This document shows, piece after piece, positions 51,342 to 60,341 of a DNA stretch of 64,000 nucleotides; positions within the stretch are counted from its first letter, which is position 1, and each line of letters begins with the position of its first letter. The notes beneath the pieces were generated by a model. It did no database searches and had not been told where the DNA came from. It saw only the letters and a list, made by a program, of their open reading frames with translations. Position numbers and translations under genes: made by a program. This stretch comes from a virus, in the IMG/VR virus record IMGVR_UViG_3300031772_000014, positions 1 through 64,000 of that record; one strand, given 5' to 3'.

Positions 51342-51910
51342 CCACTGTCGGCAAGACCACCGTGAACACCGCTCCCCGTGACAAGGGGCAGCTCGTCCGC
51401 CTCGGACGTTTCCAGCTTCGCGCCCTCGCGCTCGAACTCGGGCTGGTGGCCACCGAGGACAGCAAGACCGCCTACGCGGCCATGACCGTGGAGGACCAGG
51501 CCCAGGCAATCCTGGATGCTCTGAAGGCACAGGGCGGTGCCCCCTCGGCCCCCTCGGCGCCTGCCGCTCCCGCGGCCGACAAGCCGAAGCGCACCCCGGT
51601 GGGCGCTCCCCAGACCCAGGCCCCCACGCAAGCCCCCGCGGACACGAGCGGCAACCTCGACGTCGTGATGGAGGTGCTGACCAAGGTCCTCGAGAACACG
51701 GCGCTCCTCCACGAGAAGATCGACGCCATCAACGAGAAGCTCGGTCGCTCGGAGATCGACTCCGCGCTGGGGCTCACGCTGGGACTCATGCTCGCGGAAC
51801 AGAGCATGGGCGCCGGGCGGGACGACATCCTCACGGCCGTCTTCGAGGATGCCCCCGGCATCCAGGCGAAGGTGACCGCGACCCTGGGAAAAGGGAAGAA
51901 GAAGAAGTAA
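51338..51910 (+). CDS. Last plus-strand gene; helical protein with possible -1 frameshift extension
   Basis: 190 aa from ATG 51338 (MTTVGKTTVNTAPRDKGQLV). N-terminal helical domain to about 65, Ala/Pro/Thr-rich linker to 105, then a second helical domain (VVMEVLTKVLENTALLHEKI) and an oligolysine end. The codons CTG GGA AAA just before the end form the slippery heptamer G-GGA-AAA in frame; a -1 shift would replace GKKKK by a 24-residue acidic tail ending at 51963, just before the terminator. Function unknown. Confidence 0.65.
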   Translation: MTTVGKTTVNTAPRDKGQLVRLGRFQLRALALELGLVATEDSKTAYAAMTVEDQAQAILDALKAQGGAPSAPSAPAAPAADKPKRTPVGAPQTQAPTQAPADTSGNLDVVMEVLTKVLENTALLHEKIDAINEKLGRSEIDSALGLTLGLMLAEQSMGAGRDDILTAVFEDAPGIQAKVTATLGKGKKKK

Positions 51911-51963
51911 GGGCGTGGCCGGGCGCCAGGTGGCCGACACCTGAAGAGCTCGAGGACGAGTAG
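51886..51963 (+). other. Candidate programmed -1 frameshift site and extension
   Basis: Heptamer GGGAAAA at 51886-51892 in the phase X-XXY-YYZ. After a -1 slip the frame encodes KREEEEVRAWPGARWPTPEE and four more residues, with TAG at 51961-51963. Short GGCC/GGCC and GGCG/CGCC pairings follow as possible stimulators. The extension fills the gap between the zero-frame stop and the terminator. Confidence 0.5.
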
Positions 51964-51966
51964 AAG

Positions 51967-51990
51967 GGCGGGGGTAACTCCCCGCCTTTT
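51967..51990 (+). terminator. Rho-independent terminator of the replication operon
   Basis: GGCGGGG-GTAACT-CCCCGCC gives a 7-bp GC stem, followed directly by TTTT. Confidence 0.8.
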
Positions 51991-52001
51991 CTCTAGCCCT
52001 G

Positions 52002-52132
52002 CTTGTAGGTCACAGGACACATCCGTGTAGCGGCGGCTAAACAGCCAGGTGGAAGACACGAAAACACGAGCCCAAGCCACCACCCCTCGAATGCCTGACG
52101 TGTCTCTTCTTCGTTGTCCTGTGACCTACAAG
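52002..52132. repeat. 17-bp perfect inverted repeat enclosing 97 nt
   Basis: CTTGTAGGTCACAGGAC at 52002-52018 is exactly inverted at 52116-52132. The enclosed segment has smaller pairings (GGCT-AAAC-AGCC; GAAGACACG with CGTGTCTCTTC), so either strand could fold into a long closed stem with inner branches. It lies between converging operons and has no reading frame of note. Options: structured RNA, bidirectional terminator for the minus-strand unit, or a protein-binding site. The 51911-52137 gap holds nothing else besides the terminator and frameshift tail. Confidence 0.6.
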
Positions 52133-52137
52133 TAGAG

Positions 52138-52587
52138 CTACCGGGAACGTAGCAGGTACGCGGTGGTGAACCCCACCGCCAAGGTTCCCGTGACCCCCAC
52201 CGCAACCCCAAACCAGGTGGTGCGGTAGAACGCGGGGCTCTGGGCTTCAGCAAGCTGCCGCTGGTAGTCGCTGGTCACGACCTTGAACTGCTCCTCCCGT
52301 ACCGACAGGGAGGTCTTCAGGAAGTCGATCTGGGCCTGGTCGGTCTTCCGCTGAAGCTCCACGTCGGCCACCAGGCGAACCCGGCACTGCTCGAGGTAGT
52401 GCCCCCACCGGATGGCGGTTGGGTTGTCGAAGAGCTGCCCGGAGTACGGGGCCGGCTGACCCTGCCCCACGGGCTCGATACGGTCCTCCCCGGGCGGGAT
52501 GGGGACCAGAGGGGCCACGGGGTCCGCCAGGGCCCTCGTGGACAGCGTGAGGGCCATCAGGGCGGCCAGGAGGGCGCGGTGGTTCAC
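52138..52587 (-). CDS. Exported or membrane protein with C-terminal TM, lysis-region candidate
   Basis: 149 aa, ATG 52587. N-terminal signal peptide (MNHRALLAALMALTLSTRAL, cleavage likely after ALA), a proline-rich linker, a helical region (70-118) and a C-terminal transmembrane helix near 122-146 (TTWFGVAVGVTGTLAVGFTT). Signal plus helix plus anchor resembles spanin-type or other envelope proteins; no lipobox is seen. Last gene of the minus-strand unit. Confidence 0.6.
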   Translation of the reverse strand: MNHRALLAALMALTLSTRALADPVAPLVPIPPGEDRIEPVGQGQPAPYSGQLFDNPTAIRWGHYLEQCRVRLVADVELQRKTDQAQIDFLKTSLSVREEQFKVVTSDYQRQLAEAQSPAFYRTTWFGVAVGVTGTLAVGFTTAYLLRSR

Positions 52588-53153
52588 CGGGGCACCGGGG
52601 CAGGCTGGTTGGGGGTTACGGCATGCAGAACCCCTGCCCCAAGAGCACCGGCCCCGAGACCCGCCGCGGCCCCCATCGCACCGTAGGTTGCCCCACCGAT
52701 GTTCTGGATGTGCGGATGGACGATCTTGAGGGCCTCCGCGCCGCCGGCTCCTTGTAGGGCCGCCCGCGCGTGCATGTTGTTGCTAAGGGTGGCGTGCATA
52801 GCTGTACCTGGTGCCGTGATGGAGCGCCCCCTGAGCACACCCGCTGTACCCAGCGCGGCTGCACCAAGCCCAGCCCCGATCATGAGCTTCTTCCCAAGGC
52901 CCATCCCCTGCTGCTGCGGTGGCGGCTGGGGTGGCACCGGAGCCCCGAAGGCAATCTTCTGGAGCTCATCCGCCATGGCCCCGTACGTGACCGAGGACAT
53001 CTTCCGGAGGTTCCGCTCGTGGTTCAGGATGGACCCCACGACGAACAGGGCTGGGTTCTTCGCGGCAAGGCGTGCCTTCATGCCGGCCTGCATCCCCTTG
53101 TTGCTCATGACTGGAGGCGGGGACCATCCCTCCTCGTGGGCTTGCTTGTTCAT
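52584..53153 (-). CDS. Glycine-zipper protein with ADELQKIAFGA motif
   Basis: 189 aa, ATG 53153 (MNKQAHEEGWSPPPVMSNKG). A motif MADELQKIAFGAP near 60 echoes FQDELEKLGG in the gene at 30882. Two Gly/Ala hydrophobic segments (GLGKKLMIGAGLGAAALGTA and GAMGAAAGLGAGALGAGVLH) could insert into membranes. Stop overlaps the next gene (ATGA). Possibly an ejected virion or lysis-associated protein. Confidence 0.55.
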   Translation of the reverse strand: MNKQAHEEGWSPPPVMSNKGMQAGMKARLAAKNPALFVVGSILNHERNLRKMSSVTYGAMADELQKIAFGAPVPPQPPPQQQGMGLGKKLMIGAGLGAAALGTAGVLRGRSITAPGTAMHATLSNNMHARAALQGAGGAEALKIVHPHIQNIGGATYGAMGAAAGLGAGALGAGVLHAVTPNQPAPVPR

Positions 53154-53473
53154 GACTGGACCTTCTTTCCGATGTCCTTGAGGAAGTCGTTCACGGCCTT
53201 GCCGTCGTCACCCAGCTTGTCGGCTTCCTTCTTCTGCCCGACCACGACGTTCTCGGTGATCTCGTCGTGGTCATCCTTGGCCTTCTGGATGTCCACGACC
53301 TCCTTGACCTCGGCCGCTTCGATCTTCTTCTGGGCCTCGTCGGCTGCCTTCTTCTCCACCGGGGCCACGACGGGCGTGACGGGCTTCCCACGAAGGGTAG
53401 CCACCAAGGCGACCACGATGGCGATGATGGCGATGAGACCGCTACCAACCACCATCAACGTGTCAGAGCTCAT
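53150..53473 (-). CDS. Single-TM protein with charged coiled coil
   Basis: 107 aa, ATG 53473. N-terminal transmembrane helix (about 7-28, VVGSGLIAIIAIVVALVATL), then a charged helical domain (EKKAADEAQKKIEAAEVKEV). Topology resembles an inner-membrane spanin or tail-associated membrane protein. Overlaps both neighbours by 4 nt, indicating coupled translation with the holin-like gene. Confidence 0.6.
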   Translation of the reverse strand: MSSDTLMVVGSGLIAIIAIVVALVATLRGKPVTPVVAPVEKKAADEAQKKIEAAEVKEVVDIQKAKDDHDEITENVVVGQKKEADKLGDDGKAVNDFLKDIGKKVQS

Positions 53474-53865
53474 GCCTTGGGTCCCTGGGGCGGGTCACTG
53501 TCTCCGATGACCGCGTCGGGGATCTTGACCCCGGCCTCCTCGGCCTTCTTCTTCAGCACGCTCTTCGCCATCTTGTACACGAACCCCGAGAATCCCCCGC
53601 AGACGATCCCGTACACGAACCGGGTCGAGTGCGCGGTCACGAGCGCGGGGAACGGGTACTTGATGAAGATCGAAGCCGCCGCGGCCCCGACCACCATGGG
53701 GAGCATGTAGAGCACGATCTCGTTCCACCACCAGTTCTCTCGAGCGCCCCTCCAGACACGCTCGATGACCTTGCGAAGCCCCACGACCAGCAGGGCCACG
53801 AACAGGCAGAAGATGAGCGTCCAGGGCCACACGAATGCCACGAGGTCTGTGATGAAGGTGTCCAT
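53470..53865 (-). CDS. Holin-like small membrane protein
   Basis: 131 aa, ATG 53865. Two clear membrane helices (about 7-29 and 49-68) and a weaker third (82-99), short loops, a charged C-terminal tail: the layout of a class I/II holin. No endolysin is recognised nearby, so the role in lysis is inferred only from topology and the small membrane genes around it. Confidence 0.55.
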   Translation of the reverse strand: MDTFITDLVAFVWPWTLIFCLFVALLVVGLRKVIERVWRGARENWWWNEIVLYMLPMVVGAAAASIFIKYPFPALVTAHSTRFVYGIVCGGFSGFVYKMAKSVLKKKAEEAGVKIPDAVIGDSDPPQGPKA

Positions 53866-53879
53866 GTTGATCTCCTAGG

Positions 53880-54077
53880 TTACCTGTTCGGGACGTGGTC
53901 CGCGATGATCACTTCACCGTTCGCGTGAACGGTAATGACCCCCACGGTACCCTTGCGTTGACCCACGGCCTGGATGGCCTGCCAGATCTTGATCCCAAGT
54001 GCCTGGTCCATCATCGGGTCCACGTTGTTCACGTTGATTACCTGATGTGGCCCGAAGGTGAAGCTGTATGTCGACAT
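53880..54077 (-). CDS. 65-residue protein, unknown
   Basis: 65 aa, ATG 54077 with the tail gene ending 9 nt upstream; an AGGTCACG-like ribosome site is weak. Beta-strand character (STYSFTFGPHQVINVNNVDP; GVITVHANGEVIIADHV). Too small to classify; a small tail or adaptor protein is possible. Confidence 0.5.
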   Translation of the reverse strand: MSTYSFTFGPHQVINVNNVDPMMDQALGIKIWQAIQAVGQRKGTVGVITVHANGEVIIADHVPNR

Positions 54078-54086
54078 ATCGTGACC

Positions 54087-55100
54087 TCAGAAGGCAGGGA
54101 GGACAGTTCCGTTGACCCACACCGTGACCCGCCCAGAGCTCAGGACATGCGGTGCGGCGGTCTCGAAGGTGGTCTTGAGGGTGATCCTATCCACGGCAAT
54201 CACACCCACAGTCCCTGGGAAACTTACCAGGGCTTGTTGACTTCCACCGCTTATCGCAGTCCACGCTGACAATCGGTCAGCGGATGGCCATCCCTCGTTC
54301 ACGGAGAAGTTCCTGTCAGATAGGCCTGCCCCGTATGACCTGTCTGGCCCAGTAACTTGGAAGTCCCTGAGCGTGGTGGGGCTCCTTTGTCCAGCGGAGA
54401 ACCCTAGCCAGTAAAGAGTCCAAGGGTCTCCGTAAAGGATCTCGAAGCTACCGGCTGGGTTCAGGGACTTGATTTTCAGGAAGTTGCCGACAAGGCTCAC
54501 CGAGGCCCCGCCACCAAGTTGAACCTGTAGCGCGACCTGTAGCGCCAGGAGACTGGTCCAGTTTAGGGTAGTTACAGTGACTACCCCGACCACCCCATCC
54601 AACTTGTATCCGAAGAGACCGTCGTAGGTCACGAAGGGGTACGTGTAGAGCCCTACATCCGCGCCAAGGATGGACGGTTCCAGCGCACCGATCCGCAGCG
54701 TACAAAGAGGGACCAACAAGGTCCCGGCAGCAGCAAGTCCTGCCGAGAGCGTAGCGGTGGTGGTCGTGTCTCCGGCCGAACCAGGGACGATGATTGGGTG
54801 CGACAACGCCAGGCCGATTGACTCGATGAGGAACGCCGGTTTCTGCGGAACCGCCACGGTGTCGACAAGGTGCCCCGGGTTCAGCGGCGGCAACCAGATG
54901 TCATTGAAAAGGACAACCCCACCAGGCCCAGACGAAAGACCATTGAGCACGATGTCTCGCGCGAAGGAGAACTTGGCCCCAACGCCACCACGTAGGTCAG
55001 CGTTCGTGGTACCGACACCGTTGGGGTACGTGGTGATCTCCGGGTCGTACAGGAAACCACGCTGCGTGTTGACGAAGAACTTTGGGTAGGTGCGGTCCAT
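54087..55100 (-). CDS. Tail/baseplate protein, second member of cassette 1
   Basis: 337 aa if started at ATG 55100 (MDRTYPKFFVNTQRGFLYDP), 9 nt after an in-frame TTA and preceded by GGAT. Beta-rich with long hydrophobic strands (KLDGVVGVVTVTTLNWTSLL). By the standard code it is the C-terminal part of a 1118-residue frame 54087-57443. The cassette layout (large gene then smaller gene) repeats at 57454-60331, which supports a separate gene. Likely a tail fibre or baseplate component. Confidence 0.55.
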   Translation of the reverse strand: MDRTYPKFFVNTQRGFLYDPEITTYPNGVGTTNADLRGGVGAKFSFARDIVLNGLSSGPGGVVLFNDIWLPPLNPGHLVDTVAVPQKPAFLIESIGLALSHPIIVPGSAGDTTTTATLSAGLAAAGTLLVPLCTLRIGALEPSILGADVGLYTYPFVTYDGLFGYKLDGVVGVVTVTTLNWTSLLALQVALQVQLGGGASVSLVGNFLKIKSLNPAGSFEILYGDPWTLYWLGFSAGQRSPTTLRDFQVTGPDRSYGAGLSDRNFSVNEGWPSADRLSAWTAISGGSQQALVSFPGTVGVIAVDRITLKTTFETAAPHVLSSGRVTVWVNGTVLPAF

Positions 55101-55109
55101 GTTCGATCC

Positions 55110-57443
55110 TAACGGTACCGGGTAACCGCCGGTCCTCTCCCAGAAGATGTTGTTTCCTAGCTGCCTGCCCACGTAAACGTCGATGGCCCCATTCGGCCCA
55201 AAGGTCGGGGTCAAGAAGATGTCCAGTAGGTTGAAGAACGTGGGGACCGGTACCAGGAAGGCGCTATCGGAGAAACATCCGATGAGAACCAATGAAAGGC
55301 TGGTGAGTGGGTTCTGTCGGTGGATCACCAACCTCACCTCGCTATCGATCAGCGCATTGATCGACACGTTCCTGAGAGCAACAACCAGTAGCGGGCTTGG
55401 ACCCACGTACGAGGTAGAGATGAAGATGGACAGACCATCGTAGGTGGGGACCGGGACGATGTTGCTCGCGGTAACGATGGTCTGGATGCTCTGGCCAAGC
55501 TGCTTGCCGGCCACGATGCCGTTGTAGTTGTTGAGCGGCCCGTACGCCAACACGTTGCCGGCAAGGGCCAGGATGTTGCCCTGCTGGGAGATGATATCGT
55601 CGATGAAGGTGGCGGACTTCATGGAGATGCTGCCCACGAATGAGAAGATCCCACCAGAGCCGGTAAGTATCGACTTGGTTTCGTACGTGGACCCGGTGTT
55701 GCCGACCGACAACACTCTGTTGAAACCACCCCACGCGAAGGCGGTGTCGTTGAAGGGATCTTGACCTTGCGCGTATACCTGCATGAACCCGGTCGGTACT
55801 TGTTGAAGCAGCAAATCTGTAACCTTGGGGGGTTGGGCGTACACCATTCCCCGCGGGATGCTGCCGAACGGAAGCGAGCCGTCTGCCTCTCGCTTCTCGT
55901 CGATGCCATCACCCACGAAGAACTCCATGCTGAGCCAACGCGTGAGTAGTCCCTGGGTGCCCGTGAGGACATCCGGTTGCTCCCCATCGACAGACACAAT
56001 CAAGCAGTTCTGCGCCGAAGAGGCGAAGAGCTTCTCGATGAAGTACGTCCGGCGGCGTAGCGCAAGGCCGGTCGAGTCGACGTGCTCTATCTCGAGCATG
56101 TCGTACCCAACAGAGATGGCCGAGATGCGGTCAGGACCAACCGTCAGCCAGAACCGGTTTGGTGCGGTCATGGTCAGAAGGGTTCGCCCCGGTACCGTGA
56201 CCTTGTCGAATACCACCAGGGAGTTGGGCGTGATGGCCGTGAAGTTGCTGGACTCTGAGGGCTGCGTGTCCGTCCGGGGAGATACCCCCAGGAACTTCGC
56301 CATGCCCGGAAGCGGGGCACTGTGGGTAAGGCTGATCAGAGCGTTGGTCAGCGAACGACCACCGTAAGCCACGAACCCAGAACCGCCGCCGAAACCCTTC
56401 TGGGCACCAGGACCGGAGATGTCGAAAAAGTCATCGAGATGCGCGGTCCAGATGGCATCCAGAGGATCCAGGTACATGGTCCGGTACGCAGAGTCGGTGT
56501 TCCAGAAGTCACGCTGGCTCCACCCGCTCATGGCCGGGCCGGTACGCTGGTACCAGCTACCACCACCGGCCTGGTTGTGCTGGATGGCCGGCAGCCCGCT
56601 GTTGGTCGGTACCGTCGCGGGGATGTCGGCCACGGTACCCCGGCGATACCGCTCGTTCATGCCACTCAGCGCCAGGTCCCAGACCGTCGACACGTAGGGG
56701 CTGTTCCACCACGTGGATACACTGGGGGTTCCGTTCAACCTGAAGAGCTGCTTGACTACTTGATCCGCGGCCCCGACCTGCCGGCGCCCGATGGGGTCCG
56801 GGGTAGCGGTGCTGAGGTACCGGTGGACCCGGTAGTGAACCCGGAAGACCGACCAGGGCCGACCAGGCACGATGGGGACGTTGAGGTTGAGCGTCACCGC
56901 GCCGGCGGGAAACCCGGAACCGATCACCGCGCCCGCGATGCTCGCCACCACGACCTTCGTGGCCGGGGGCACGAAGAGCTCATTCCCGAGCGTGTCCGTG
57001 ACGACGAATAGTTCCTGCGGGCTCGTGGCAGGTGCATCACTCACAAACGGGAAGTCCGCGGCAGGGATGACCACACTGGTAAGGTTGCCAGGGCCTGCAT
57101 TGCTGTACCCACGGAAGGTAGGAACCGCAAAGCTGTTGTGGAGGAGGTCATCGAGGTAGTCGATGTTCTCCGCCAGGGCGCCATGGCCCCTGTTCGCGTC
57201 TGACGCGGTCGCGTCCTCCCCGAAGGCCCAGAAGTACGTGCCCTGGTTCGGCCCACCGATCTTCTGCCCCACAGCACCGAGGAAGTTGTCCACCGGGGCC
57301 GAGCCGAGACCACCCACACCACCGCTCGCGACGTTGATGTAGTCGTAGGTCTTGCCGGTGGTCTGTGCGGCCGAACCGCCAGTCGGAATCGAAACGGCGA
57401 AGAGCCAGGCGGGGTTCGTGAAACGGTGAAAGCGGGTGGGCAT
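55110..57443 (-). CDS. Large tail fibre/baseplate protein, paralogue 1
   Basis: 777 aa from ATG 57443 (MPTRFHRFTNPAWLFAVSIP) to TTA 55110-55112. It is clearly related to the protein at 58139-60331: FHRFTNP/FHRFVDP, YDYINVASG/YDRVNIVSG, NRGHGALAENIDYLDDLLH/NRGFKALGENTDFLDDVVH, and a shared IDVY/VDVY strand about 20 residues before the end. Beta-rich with Gly loops. In the standard code the frame continues for 340 more residues to 54087. Adhesin or fibre role inferred from size, beta content and duplication. Confidence 0.65.
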
Positions 57444-57453
57444 CTGCGGCTCC

Positions 57454-58128
57454 TAACGGGAGGGCTGCGAAGTCGATGACTTCGTGACCGATGATGTTGA
57501 CGAGGAGCACCGGCGGAACCCCAGCAAACCCCGTGATGGCGTTCACGAAGCTTTCGTTCCTGACCTTGATGGCAAGCTCGAAGGAAGTGAGAAAGCCTCC
57601 GATGGCCAGCGGGACAGCTACAGTTTCGAGCGTTCCTGGGATGGCGAGCAAGAGCGTCTGAGCGGCAGGTAGCGCGACACCCGTACTTGACCAGATGGCG
57701 CCGCCAAAGTCGTTCTTGGGGGTGGTGTCGTTACGACGAATCTCGATGAAGAACGACGCACCAGCGGTCTGCGGGTTGATGAGCCCGATAGCCCCACCGG
57801 TCAGGACTTCCACCTGATCGATGACGAAGAATGTCTTGTCAGTCGAGAACTTGTCAACCGGGCGAGAGAACTGAAGGATACGGGTCCAGAAGTTCGCAGG
57901 CCCAGGGTTGAAGAACTCCGTGGGGTAGATGAGCGCGAAGTCGTTCACCGCACCAGCCGCGATGTTGTTCTGTAGCTGTACCCGCGTCTGGATGCGAACC
58001 TGGTTGCCCGTGTACCCCCTGGGACGAGGAGGGTCTCCACTTCCGTTCACGCCCACAGGCGCAGGCGAACCCCCCGAGGTTGGGATCCACTGGTAGCGCG
58101 ACGAGTACCCTGAAGAGACCTTGGACAT
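57454..58128 (-). CDS. Tail/baseplate protein, second member of cassette 2
   Basis: 224 aa, ATG 58128 (MSKVSSGYSSRYQWIPTSGG) to an in-frame TTA at 57454-57456; the ATG of the next gene is 10 nt further with TAGGAG as its ribosome site. Beta-sandwich-like pattern (KTFFVIDQVEVLTGGAIGLI). By the standard code it would run to 57148 with an Arg/His-rich tail that is a shadow of the next gene. Likely structural partner of the large protein encoded just upstream. Confidence 0.6.
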
Positions 58129-58138
58129 GGTGGATACC

Positions 58139-60331
58139 TAACGTAGCGTTGTAACGTTTCACCGACATGAGGATCTTGCTCATACCACCAGCACCGTGGG
58201 TAACCAGGCCCGTGTAGACGTCGACGTACCCGACCGCGTTCGAGAACCAGCAGTCCGACAAGTTCTCGAACACGTAGTTGCCGGGCCATGCGCTCAAGTC
58301 TGCAATCTGCATTGGTGCACCGTCGTGTCGAATGACCCACGTGATCACGCGACCCATGTCGTTCGAGTTCACGTTCAACGACGGGAACGTGATGGCCACG
58401 ATGGGGGACGTGGTGGGGCCCACCGTGGAGTACTCGTTGTAGTCGGACGTCTCCGCGTCAGCCCCGAACAGCAAGGTCACGATGAACGGGAGGATGAACG
58501 TGGTCGTCGCCCCAGGATCCCTGGCCACGACCTTCTTGGCCTCCACGGCACCGTCGCCACGGAGCACGCCGTTGTCGAAGTACTTCCCGGTGACCGCGAA
58601 GTTCAAAGACGAAGTTCGGAACCCGCCCCACGCCAGGGCATTCGTCTTCCCGGTCTCATTTGAAGCGTAGAGCTTCGCGGAGTAGTCATTCCTGTCCGCG
58701 TTGGTTGGGATGGGCGTTGTATCCAACTGGTGCGGGGCCGCGTAGAAGAGCCCGTCGAACTTCAGCTTGCTGGTCGTCCCGATGTCGTACCCGGCCACGC
58801 CGTCGCTGACCCCGAACACCATCGAGCGCCATCGAATCGTGCAAGGCGTGTTGGGCAGGAACGTGGGGGTCGTGCCGTCCATGTTCTGGATCATGGCGAC
58901 CGTGCCGCTGAAGAGGTCCACGATCACGTACGTCTTCGGGGCAGCCCCGGGGGAGAGCTGGATCTCCACTAGGTCGTACCCCTTGGCCACGGAGGTCCGC
59001 CACTCACCGAGGACGTTCGCGGCCCAGAAGTCCGGGATCGACAGGATGACCCAGCAGTCCGCTCCAGCGTTGAGCAACACCGCCGCGGTGTCTTGTCCAA
59101 CGAACGTGAACGAGCTTCCGGGGATGATGCCGGACATCGGGTGGTTGGAGGTATGCAGGAAGGAGGAGTACCCGGACCCCTGCCGGTTGACCCCGAACCC
59201 AGTGTCGTGGGCCCCGTAGGTCATGCGGCGCTGCCCGTAGACCACGAACCCGGAGGAGCCTCCCTTGTGGAGGTTTCCCTTGTCCTCAATCCAGGCAGAC
59301 CAAAGAGCATTGAGGGGATCGAAGTACTCGAAAGTTGCACTTAGCTGGCTCAAGGCGCTCACCATCATGGGTGAGTGCCTGGATAGGTAGTTGCGCTCTC
59401 CCCAGAACCCGGGCTGTGCTCCGGGCGCCGCGTTCGCGGCGTTCGGGGTCATGTACGAAATGGGCGCCGGCACCGTGTCGATGAGCGGGTCGGTGTTCCG
59501 CAGCAACATCTGGTTGAGCCCGTGATGGTTCAACTGCCAGAGGCTGTGCTCTCCGCTCCCAACACCGTCGCCAGAGTACCAGGTGGAGTGCGCGTACGCC
59601 TCGGGCTTCCCATCAAGTCGGTACAGGAAGCGGGCCACCGCACCATCAATGCCGTTCGGGTACGGGCCATGAATGTCGGGCGTGATGAGCGCCAGGTTGC
59701 TGGCCCTACGGTAGTTGACGAAGATGCCCCCGCTGAACGGAGGGGTGGGCGTGAACCCGTTGAACGTGACCGTGACCGGGCCAGGCACGAACCCGCTCCC
59801 GATGGGGGACGTGCTGGCCACCACACGTAGGTTGTCGTTCAACGCAGGGATGAAGTACGCATCCGGGCTGAACACGCCACCGACAAACCCATTCGTGATC
59901 GTGAAGAGATCATCGAAGGTCTCCGGGCCAGACCCAAGCCACACGTATGACCCAGGCGGGAACGTGTATGAGTTGATAGCGGGACCGAAGAGCGGAGTGG
60001 CCACGAAGACAGACTCACGTACCCCGAAGACCTGGTGCACGACGTCATCTAGGAAGTCGGTGTTCTCCCCGAGGGCCTTGAAGCCACGATTGACGTTCGC
60101 GCTGTACCCCGGGTCGTCAAAGCCGACCCAGTACGTGAACGGCGTCGGCCCAACCAGCGGGGGAGGGTTCGCGAACGCCGTACCGCCACCACCGGTCGCC
60201 CCGGAGACGATGTTGACTCGGTCATAGACCACACCGCCCGAGGCAGGTTGAGGCTGCGAGGTACCGGGACCCAGAGGAATCGCGACGTACCCGGTCCAGG
60301 TCGGATCTACGAATCGGTGGAAGTTCGACAT
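58139..60331 (-). CDS. Large tail fibre/baseplate protein, paralogue 2
   Basis: 730 aa, ATG 60331 (MSNFHRFVDPTWTGYVAIPL) to an in-frame TTA at 58139-58141. Paralogous to the 55110-57443 protein along much of its length, including the N-terminal FHRF block and the C-terminal VDVY strand. By the standard code it continues to 57854, out of frame through the next gene, giving a Cys/Arg/His-rich tail. Duplicated fibre-like genes often carry different receptor specificity. Confidence 0.65.
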
Positions 60332-60341
60332 TCAGGTGGCC

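Noticed and set aside
51967-51990. Part of the 52002-52132 inverted repeat
   Set aside because: It is a separate, complete terminator stem with its own T tract.
16235-58138. One-base sequencing errors as the cause of every missing stop
   Set aside because: A separate indel would be needed within the last few codons of each of five genes; in the 58139 case the alternative +1 frame has a TGA seven codons earlier. Still possible for 2634-2107 alone.
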